From assembly GCA_963834725.1 (NCBI GenBank), contig CAWICN010000001.1, positions 2,914,001-2,978,000 on the forward strand: DNA of 64,000 nucleotides, given 5' to 3'. The position numbers and the translations under genes are program-made. The DNA comes from PALSA-693 sp963834725. Its GTDB lineage: Bacteria; Actinomycetota; Acidimicrobiia; Acidimicrobiales; Palsa-688. The notes under the pieces were generated by a model, which had not been told where the DNA came from, made no database searches, and saw nothing but the letters and a program-made list of their open reading frames with translations. The number at the start of each line of letters is the position of its first letter. Position 1 is the stretch's first letter. This document shows positions 16,559-23,036 of this stretch, one piece after another.

Positions 16559-18187
16559 CTAACCCTTCAACTCGCGATAACGGCGGATGAGTGCGTTGGT
16601 CGAGGAATCGTGGGTGAGCTCGGGTTCGGGGACGCTCTCCAGCTGCGGGATGATCGCCACCGCCAGTACCTTGCCCAGCTCCACGCCCCATTGATCGAAG
16701 CTGTCGATGCTCCAGATCGTGCCCTGAGTGAACACATTGTGCTCGTACAGGGCGACGAGGGTCCCAAGAGAATAGGGGGTCAGCTGCTCGGCCAGCAGGA
16801 CGTTGGTGGGGCGGTTCCCCTGCATGAGCTTGTGCGCAACCTCTGCTTCGGGCGTCCCTTCCGCCCGCACCTCCGCTTCGGTCTTACCGAACGCCAGGGC
16901 TTGGGCCTGCGCGAACACGTTGGACGACAGGATGTCGTGGTGGTCCCGGAGCGGGTTCAGGCTCTTTCCGAAGCCGATGAGATCGACCGGGATCAGGACC
17001 GTGCCCTGGTGGATCAACTGGTAGAAGCTGTGCTGGCCGTTGGTGCCGGGCTCCCCCCAGTACACCGGTCCGGTGGGATAGTCCACCACGGTGCCGTCCA
17101 GGGTCACATGCTTGCCGTTGGATTCCATCGTGAGCTGCTGCAGATAGGCAGGGAAGCGTTTCAGATACTGCTCGTACGGCATCACTCCGACGGACTGAGC
17201 ACCGAAGTAATCCACGTACCACACCGTCAGCAGAGCCATGAGAACCGGCAGATTTTGGGCGAGAGGCGCCGTTCGGAAATGCTCGTCCATGGCGTGGAAA
17301 CCGGCCAGCATGGCGGAGAAGTTCTCCGGTCCGATCGCCACCATCGTCGACAGCCCGATAGCCGAGTCCATGGAATACCGGCCTCCCACCCAATCCCAGA
17401 ACCCGAACATGTTGGCTGTGTCGATCCCGAATTCGGCCACCTTTTCGGCGTTGGTCGAGACGGCAACAAAATGCTTGGCAATGGCCGATTCGGCGCCGAG
17501 CTGGCTGAGGACCCAATCACGGGCCGAGGTCGCATTGGTCAGAGTTTCCAACGTGCCGAACGTCTTCGACGACACGATGAACAGGGTCTCGTCGGCGGAG
17601 AGGTCCCTGGTCGCCTCTACGAAATCGGTCGAATCCACGTTGGAGACGAAGCGGAACGTGAGATCACGATCGGAGTAATGGCGTAGCGCCTCGTAAGCCA
17701 TGACCGGTCCCAGATCGGAGCCTCCGATACCGATGTTGACGATGTTGCGGATCGGCTTGCCGGTGTGGCCCTTCCATTGGCCCGAACGGATCTGCCCGGC
17801 GAAGGCTGCCATCCGGTCCAGAACCTGGTGGACCTGGGCGACCACATCCACGCCGTCGACGATCAGCGTGCTTCCCTTCGGCATGCGCAAGGCGACATGC
17901 AGGACCGAACGATTCTCGGACACGTTGATCCGCTCGCCCTCGAACATCCGGTCCCGCCGGCCCTCGAGGTCGGACTCCTGAGCCAGCTGCACCAGCAGGT
18001 CCAGTGTCTCGTCGGTGACGCGGTTCTTCGAGTAGTCGAGATACAGCCCGGCCGCCTCGGCCCGAAGCCGCTCGCCCCGGCCCGGATCCTCGGCGAACAA
18101 CTCTCGCAGATGGATGCCTTCGATCTTGGCGTGATGCTGGGCCAACGCCGCGAATGCTGGACGCTCCCGCAGCGGCTTCACAGCCAC
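16559..18187 (-). CDS. pgi: Glucose-6-phosphate isomerase
   Basis: A 542-aa phosphoglucose isomerase, typical length. Motifs are VNIGIGGSDLGPVMAYEAL, the sugar-phosphate loop FIVSSKTFGTLETLTNA, a glycine-rich FGFWDWVGGRYSMDSAIG, GEPGTNGQHSFYQLIHQG and the C-terminal SIDSFDQWGVELGKVLA with the active-site Lys. First gene of the operon; a GAAAGGAGGCGAGAAGG stretch before the ATG gives a strong ribosome site. It links the trehalose synthase substrate pool to glycolysis and the oxidative pentose-phosphate steps downstream. Confidence 0.96.
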   Translation of the reverse strand: MAVKPLRERPAFAALAQHHAKIEGIHLRELFAEDPGRGERLRAEAAGLYLDYSKNRVTDETLDLLVQLAQESDLEGRRDRMFEGERINVSENRSVLHVALRMPKGSTLIVDGVDVVAQVHQVLDRMAAFAGQIRSGQWKGHTGKPIRNIVNIGIGGSDLGPVMAYEALRHYSDRDLTFRFVSNVDSTDFVEATRDLSADETLFIVSSKTFGTLETLTNATSARDWVLSQLGAESAIAKHFVAVSTNAEKVAEFGIDTANMFGFWDWVGGRYSMDSAIGLSTMVAIGPENFSAMLAGFHAMDEHFRTAPLAQNLPVLMALLTVWYVDYFGAQSVGVMPYEQYLKRFPAYLQQLTMESNGKHVTLDGTVVDYPTGPVYWGEPGTNGQHSFYQLIHQGTVLIPVDLIGFGKSLNPLRDHHDILSSNVFAQAQALAFGKTEAEVRAEGTPEAEVAHKLMQGNRPTNVLLAEQLTPYSLGTLVALYEHNVFTQGTIWSIDSFDQWGVELGKVLAVAIIPQLESVPEPELTHDSSTNALIRRYRELKG

Positions 18188-18246
18188 CTTCTCGCCTCCT
18201 TTCTCCGTGGCTCAGACCTCTCGAGGCACGCTAGTACGCGGCTCGA

Positions 18247-18921
18247 TCACCTGGCCGCCGAACCTCGATGTGGGCTTCGGCGCAAGAAGGACCGGTACCG
18301 GATGTTCTCACTCCTCACCTGGCGGTTGAAGGCATCGACCAGCCGATCTCGCTTGGCGTCCATCTCCCGGGCTGTGATCTCCCCGAGACGGAACCGCTGA
18401 TAGGTCCGGTCAAGCGCCTCATCGAGCTCGGCTTCCTGCTCCCGCAGACGTTCGAGGGTTGACCTGGCGCGCCGTGGGCGGGGGTCGATGGGGCGGGGCG
18501 TGCGGAGCCTGTCGCGACCGGGCTCGTCGACACCGGGCCCGTCGGCACCGGGCCCGTCGACACCGGGCCCGTCGACACCGGGCCCGTCGACACTGAGCTC
18601 GTCGACACCGGGCTGGTGGACACTGGGCTGGTGGACACTGGGCTGGTCGACACTGGGGGGCGTCGGTCCAGGCTGCGGCTCGGCAGGAGGCGCCGGCGGA
18701 GGCAGCACCTCGTCCGCCCTCATGTAGTAGTCGGCGGCCTTGTTGACCCCAAGTGCCGCGAGCTTCACGCGATGCAAGCAGCGCTGCTGGCACTCTTCCT
18801 TCAAGCAATAGTCGTAGCCCAACTCCACTCGGCGCGGGTCCACGACGTCTCCGCAGTTTCGACAGTTCAATCCACTCCAGACCGGGCCCACTGCATAATG
18901 GGTCCACTCCATACTGTGCAC
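18247..18921 (-). CDS. Hypothetical protein with zinc-ribbon-like N-terminus and pentapeptide repeats
   Basis: A 224-aa protein of unknown function. Near the N-terminus are CRNC (residues 20-23), then Cys 39 and 44 and Cys 48, which could form a metal site. A Pro-rich linker follows, then ten five-residue units of the type P-G-V-D-G encoded by a 15-bp DNA repeat (18511-18660). The C-terminal third is charged and helical (ERLREQEAELDEALDRTYQRF, then EITAREMDAKRDRLVDAF), resembling a coiled coil. The start could also be Met-4. It lies upstream of pgi on the same strand with a 59-bp gap. Confidence 0.6.
   Translation of the reverse strand: MHSMEWTHYAVGPVWSGLNCRNCGDVVDPRRVELGYDYCLKEECQQRCLHRVKLAALGVNKAADYYMRADEVLPPPAPPAEPQPGPTPPSVDQPSVHQPSVHQPGVDELSVDGPGVDGPGVDGPGADGPGVDEPGRDRLRTPRPIDPRPRRARSTLERLREQEAELDEALDRTYQRFRLGEITAREMDAKRDRLVDAFNRQVRSENIRYRSFLRRSPHRGSAAR
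18511..18660. repeat. 15-bp tandem repeat, ten copies, in a coding region
   Basis: Ten contiguous copies of GTCGACACCGGGCCC with point differences (first unit GTCGCGACCGGGCTC, last GTCGACACTGGGGGG). Being a multiple of three, expansion or contraction keeps the host gene in frame and changes only the number of PGVDG-like units. Confidence 0.9.
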
Positions 18922-18936
18922 GCTAACCCGCGCCCA

Positions 18937-18951
18937 CGATAACGGTTATCG
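18937..18951. promoter_or_regulatory. 15-bp palindrome upstream of the zinc-ribbon-like gene
   Basis: CGATAAC-G-GTTATCG, perfect 7-bp arms around one base, 16 bp upstream of the leftward start at 18921. Candidate operator; no matching regulator can be named. Confidence 0.5.
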
Positions 18952-19311
18952 ACACGAACCCAGCACACCTGGAACGTTGCGAAAGGACGAGTTGTTCCCG
19001 CGACGGCGGCTCCCGGAGGGGTCTGACAGGGGCCATTCGGCTGCGTCGGCGGCGATCGGCGCTCGGCCGTGGATCCTCGAGTTCCGGAGACGATGCTGGA
19101 GACGGACGAGGTCCTGGCGCCGGCGTAGGGGGGGATCGCGCCCGCCCGTCGCCGAACGCACCACCATCGCACGCAACCGACAGCCGTCCCAGGCGATTGT
19201 GGTCAGTATCCCATCAGCAGTGCTGGTGTACTGACCACTATTCGGCCGGAGTGGCACGCGCTGGCCAAAATTTGTCCTATTGCCGAAGCCAACCGGCGAC
19301 GGCTCCAGCCT
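18952..19311. other. Intergenic region between divergent genes
   Basis: About 360 bp without a convincing gene. Open frames here on the minus strand are Arg-rich shadows. The one clear structure is the 40-bp palindrome at 19199-19238 in front of the GH3 gene. Confidence 0.6.
19199..19238. promoter_or_regulatory. 40-bp nested palindrome upstream of the GH3 gene
   Basis: Outer arms GTGGTCAGTA (19199-19208) and TACTGACCAC (19229-19238) are perfect complements. Inside, CATCAGCA-G-TGCTGGTG (19212-19228) pairs over 8 positions with one G-T. Only TCC (19209-19211) is unpaired. As DNA this is a long dyad centred on 19220, 74 bp before the GH3 start; as RNA it would be a tight hairpin. Confidence 0.65.
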
Positions 19312-22014
19312 ATGCTCGCCCACGTGCGCGGTCAGGGGGTCAGCCGGAAGCGCCGTGCGATAGGGGCTTCGGTCGTCATCGCGGCGATCGGGGTGCTCAT
19401 CGCGGGCGCCCTGGTCAAGTTGAGGACACCCGACCCCCCGCAAAACCACGCCCCCGTCCGATCGAGCCTGCTCCGCGATTACACCCCGGCTCGCCCGGCC
19501 GACCGGCGGAGCTCGGCAGCCGGCCTTGGGCCAAGCCGTTCGGGCCGCGCCGGGCCGCGTCGCCCGCTCGCCGGCAGCGGCAGCCACTGCCCGTGGGTGG
19601 CGGAGGCCCGGGCCCACGCCCTATCGCCGGTCGCCCTGGCCGCCGAGGTTGAAGCCAGGATGACCGTCCAGCAGAAGATCGGGTTCGTCGCCCTGGCTCA
19701 GGATTCCCCTGTTGAGAACAGCAACCGGGGTATCCCGTCACTGTGCATTCCTCCGTTGACAATGACCGACGGCCCGAACGGCGTCGGCTACAAGGCCACT
19801 GGCGTTACCCAGCTTCCGGCAGCCATCGGCATCGCGGCCAGTTTCAACCCGGCCGTCGCCTACGCGACAGGACAGGTCGCGGGCGCGGAAGCCCGCGGGA
19901 AGGGGCTCGACGTGCTCCAGGGCCCCGAGCTCAACCTGGCCCGCGTGCCCCAGAGCGGGCGGACCTTCGAGGCCTACGGAGAAGATCCCTACCTCGCGTC
20001 CACGATGGGCGTGGCCGACGTCGAGGGCATCCAGTCGCAAGGGGTGATCGCCGGGGCCAAACACTTCACCGTCTACAACCAGGAGACGAGCCGGGCCCAA
20101 CTGAACCAGGCGGTAACGGATCGAGCGCTGGCGGAGATCTACGATGCTCCCTTCAAGGCCGCGGTCCAGCAAGCCCATGTCGGATCGGTCATGTGCTCGT
20201 ACGGCTCGCTCAACGGGACCAACATCTGCTCCGACGCGGGCCTCAACGAGCTTCTCCGGACCTGGGGCTTCCACGGATTCATCCGATCTGACCTCGACGC
20301 GGTGCGTGATCCCGCGGCTGCCCTGGATGCCGGCCTCGATCTCATCAAGCCGATCGGTGTGCCGCTCCTGACCTCGCTGGTCAATACCGGCGCCATCCCG
20401 ATGGCAGATCTCGACGCCGCAGTTACCCACACGTTGACCGCCATGTTTGCCTTTGGTCTGATCGCGTCGCCCCGAGTGCCAACCATGCACGACGATGTGG
20501 CCTCCACCGCTCACGCGGATGTGGCGCTGACGGCGGCCGAAGACTCCATGGTGCTGCTCAAGAACAACCGGCACGTCCTGCCCCTGACGCCGACCACGCG
20601 GTCGATTGCGGTGATTGGTTCGGATGCCGGCAATGAGGCCACGACCTCGGGGCGAGGCAGCTCCCAGGTCCGCGCCGCCACCGTCGTCACGCCGATCAGA
20701 GCCCTCGAAGCCGCGCTCGGGGGAAGCAGCCGGATCACCTACACGCCTGCGGACTCCCCCGGGCTCTTATTGCCCCCCATTCCGGCCACGGACCTGATCG
20801 GCACCCCGCTTCCAACCCAGACTCCCATCCCGAACGCGGCCAACGGGCCGGACGACACCAGGGGCGAACCCGGCACCTCAGACCTGCACGTGGACTTCGC
20901 TCCAAACGTCACCCCGGCGGCCGAGACCGCGTCCAGCCCCGGCACCGGTCCGGGGTGGTCGTCCTGGTCGGCACAGCTGCGGGTCCCCGTCAGCGGAACC
21001 TACGAATTCTCCATCGAGCAGAACGGCGACACCTGGCTCAATCTCGACGGACAGTCGCTGATCGCCAGTCCGGGACTGCACAGTCGGTCGCTGTGGTCGA
21101 CCACCACTTCGCTCGTAGCCGGCCGACGGTACCGCTTGAGCGTCAATTGGTTCGCAGTGGCAAGGCAACGGATGCCCCAACTCGGATTCGCCGACCTCTC
21201 GCCGGAGATCACCGCGGCAACCAAGGCGGCCCGGGACGCGTCAGTCGCAGTGATCTTCGCCGGCGTCTCACAGAGCGAGGGGGTCGATCGGCCCAGCCTC
21301 TACCTCCCGGGTGACGCCAATGCCCTCATCTCGAGCGTGGCGGCCGTCAATCGCCGAACCATTGTTGTCCTCAACACCGGCGGCGCGGTCCTGATGCCGT
21401 GGATCAATCACGTGGCCGCGGTCCTCGAAGCGTGGTACCCGGGACAGCAGGACGGGACGGCGACGGCCGCAGTACTTGACGGCCAGGTGAATCCCTCGGG
21501 TCACCTCCCGTTGACCTTCCCGGCGGTGTCGAACCCGAATCCGGTCGGCACACCGGCGCAGTTTCCAGGGATCGACGGGACGGTCTACTACAACGAGGGG
21601 CTGGACATCGGCTACCGGTGGTACCAGGCGCAGGGGATCATTCCGCAATATCCGTTCGGATTCGGGCTCAGTTACACCTCGTTCAAGCTATCGAACGCCA
21701 CCCTGCACATGATCGGCGACCAGGTCGTCGCCGACGTCACCGTGAAGAACACCGGTGCTCGAGCCGGCATGGCGGTCGTTCAGGCCTACCTGCGCTATCC
21801 GGCGGTGGCCGGCGAGCCCCCTGATCAGCTGCGGGCCTTTGCGACCGTCCCCCTCGCACCAGCCCGGTCGCGAGTGGTGCATCTCACCCTGCCGGCCTCG
21901 GCGTTCCAGGCGGAGCTCAACGGGGTAGAGCAGGTCGTCCCGGGCCCGTACTCGGTCGACATCGGTCAGTCCTCTGCCAACCTGCCCATCCACCTTTCGA
22001 CTGCCGCCCCCTAG
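19312..22014 (+). CDS. Glycoside hydrolase family 3 beta-glycosidase with PA14 insert, exported
   Basis: A 900-aa protein. Residues 17-37 form a hydrophobic segment after a basic start (VVIAAIGVLIAGALV), so it is secreted or membrane-anchored. The GH3 N-terminal barrel has MTDGPNGVG, AYGEDPYLA and AGAKHFTVYNQE; the nucleophile is probably Asp327 in GFIRSDLDAV. The (alpha/beta) sandwich domain includes LKNNRHVLPL. A PA14 carbohydrate-binding insert lies at about 545-622 (LRVPVSGTYEFSIEQNGDTWL), and a fibronectin-like C-terminus starts near 800. Substrate likely a plant or microbial beta-glucan or glucoside. ATG 19312 or GTG 19324 could start. Confidence 0.9.
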   Translation: MLAHVRGQGVSRKRRAIGASVVIAAIGVLIAGALVKLRTPDPPQNHAPVRSSLLRDYTPARPADRRSSAAGLGPSRSGRAGPRRPLAGSGSHCPWVAEARAHALSPVALAAEVEARMTVQQKIGFVALAQDSPVENSNRGIPSLCIPPLTMTDGPNGVGYKATGVTQLPAAIGIAASFNPAVAYATGQVAGAEARGKGLDVLQGPELNLARVPQSGRTFEAYGEDPYLASTMGVADVEGIQSQGVIAGAKHFTVYNQETSRAQLNQAVTDRALAEIYDAPFKAAVQQAHVGSVMCSYGSLNGTNICSDAGLNELLRTWGFHGFIRSDLDAVRDPAAALDAGLDLIKPIGVPLLTSLVNTGAIPMADLDAAVTHTLTAMFAFGLIASPRVPTMHDDVASTAHADVALTAAEDSMVLLKNNRHVLPLTPTTRSIAVIGSDAGNEATTSGRGSSQVRAATVVTPIRALEAALGGSSRITYTPADSPGLLLPPIPATDLIGTPLPTQTPIPNAANGPDDTRGEPGTSDLHVDFAPNVTPAAETASSPGTGPGWSSWSAQLRVPVSGTYEFSIEQNGDTWLNLDGQSLIASPGLHSRSLWSTTTSLVAGRRYRLSVNWFAVARQRMPQLGFADLSPEITAATKAARDASVAVIFAGVSQSEGVDRPSLYLPGDANALISSVAAVNRRTIVVLNTGGAVLMPWINHVAAVLEAWYPGQQDGTATAAVLDGQVNPSGHLPLTFPAVSNPNPVGTPAQFPGIDGTVYYNEGLDIGYRWYQAQGIIPQYPFGFGLSYTSFKLSNATLHMIGDQVVADVTVKNTGARAGMAVVQAYLRYPAVAGEPPDQLRAFATVPLAPARSRVVHLTLPASAFQAELNGVEQVVPGPYSVDIGQSSANLPIHLSTAAP

Positions 22015-22068
22015 CCGCCCTCAGCCGCCCCCCAGCCTCCCCTCAGGCAATCGCAGCGGTCACGCGGA

Positions 22069-22605
22069 TCAGGACGCGACCCGATTGGCCCCGGTAATGA
22101 ACACCGCAAGCACCGCCGGCTCCGATCCCCGGTTTGCCCACCGGTGGCGCGTCCCGTTCTGGACCACGGTGTCGCCCGGGCGGAGCACCGTCTCGACCCC
22201 GTCGTCGAGCTCCAGGATCACCTGGCCGGAGAGCACGACTTCGAAATCGATCGTGTCGGTCGTGTGCATCCCGGGGTTGTCGGTCTCCACGTAGCTCGTC
22301 AATCCCGGGAGCTTCTCTTCCATCTCCGCCAGGGCCGCGTCGACGTCGAGGTCCGCCGCCGCCTCGCCCGTCCCCGGTGGGATGGTGAAGAGCCCGAAGC
22401 GGTACCCACCGACAGGGGGGAAATAGTCGGGTTGCGCGGTCGGAGCCCCATCGTCAGGAAAGGTCGGTGCCTGATCCCCTCCCCAGAGGCGGTGGAACTC
22501 CGCACCGGGCATCAGGCTCACCGTGAGCGGCTCGACCTCGACATCCGAAGCGAAAACGGCCTTTCCCCTGGCATCGTGCCCGGTCACCACTCGCCGAACC
22601 TTCAT
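22069..22605 (-). CDS. Cupin-domain protein
   Basis: A 178-aa protein with a C-terminal cupin_2 barrel: DFEVVLSGQVILELDDGVETVL carries the first conserved box and PGDTVVQNGTRHRWANRG the second, with metal-type His residues in the first (MHTTDTIDFE) and second boxes. The N-terminal 90 residues include a segment mentioning W-G-G-D and F-P-P-V-G-G-Y-R-F, suggesting a bicupin-like or oxalate/quercetinase-like ancestor. ATG start 10 bp from an array of four 32-bp repeats. Substrate unknown. Confidence 0.82.
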   Translation of the reverse strand: MKVRRVVTGHDARGKAVFASDVEVEPLTVSLMPGAEFHRLWGGDQAPTFPDDGAPTAQPDYFPPVGGYRFGLFTIPPGTGEAAADLDVDAALAEMEEKLPGLTSYVETDNPGMHTTDTIDFEVVLSGQVILELDDGVETVLRPGDTVVQNGTRHRWANRGSEPAVLAVFITGANRVAS

Positions 22606-22615
22606 GCGGACTCCT

Positions 22616-22743
22616 CCCTCGATCCCTGCCTTCGCCGGCGCCGCCGGCCCTCGATCCCTGCCTTCGCCGGCGCCGCCGGCCCTCGATCCCTGCCTTCGCC
22701 GGCGCCGCCGGCCCTCGATCCCTGCCTTCGCCGGCGCCGCCGG
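22616..22743. repeat. Four exact tandem copies of a 32-bp unit
   Basis: Units at 22616-22647, 22648-22679, 22680-22711 and 22712-22743. Each runs CCCTCGATCCCTGCCTTCGC followed by CGGCGCCGCCGG, identical in all four, with no spacers. The core ATCCCTGCCTTCGCCGG resembles dispersed extragenic repeats of other GC-rich genomes. The array lies directly upstream of the cupin gene, so copy number could alter its promoter. Confidence 0.92.
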
Positions 22744-23036
22744 CTTCGTGTCATTGAGCTGTCATTGAGCTCCTGTGCATTGTGGCACGGTGCGGAGCCC
22801 GCGGCGCTTCCGACCAAAGGCGCAGTACACCACTCCAAAGGCACAGAACACTACTCCGAGCCGGCCACCGGGAGCCAACTTGGGCCGCGGCCTGACTAGG
22901 CCGCGGCCGGTACTAGCCTGGCCGGCAGTGGACCCGGTGGACCCCGCCGCCGGATTCGAGTTGGACTGTGTCCTCGCCCCCCAACCCCGAGGAAACTCTC
23001 TGGTCGCCGTCCCGATATGAGTCGTGAGATGCAACG
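22744..23036. other. Intergenic region before the LAL regulator
   Basis: About 290 bp with no supported gene. It has short near-repeats around AAGGCGCAGTACACCACTCC and AAAGGCACAGAACACTACTCC (22816-22860) and CTAGGCCGCGGCC-type inverted words near 22880-22910. These may belong to the promoter of the rightward regulator gene. Confidence 0.45.

Noticed and set aside
18937..18951. LexA/SOS box
   Set aside because: CGATAACGGTTATCG does not match the actinobacterial LexA box TCGAAC-N4-GTTCGA; kept only as an unnamed palindrome.
18946..19617. 223-codon leftward open frame
   Set aside because: Arg/Pro/Gly-rich shadow crossing the palindrome and the start of the GH3 gene; no motif and no ribosome site.
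22616..22743. CRISPR-like array of four 32-bp repeats
   Set aside because: The units abut each other with no spacers and no cas genes are near, so it is a simple tandem repeat.
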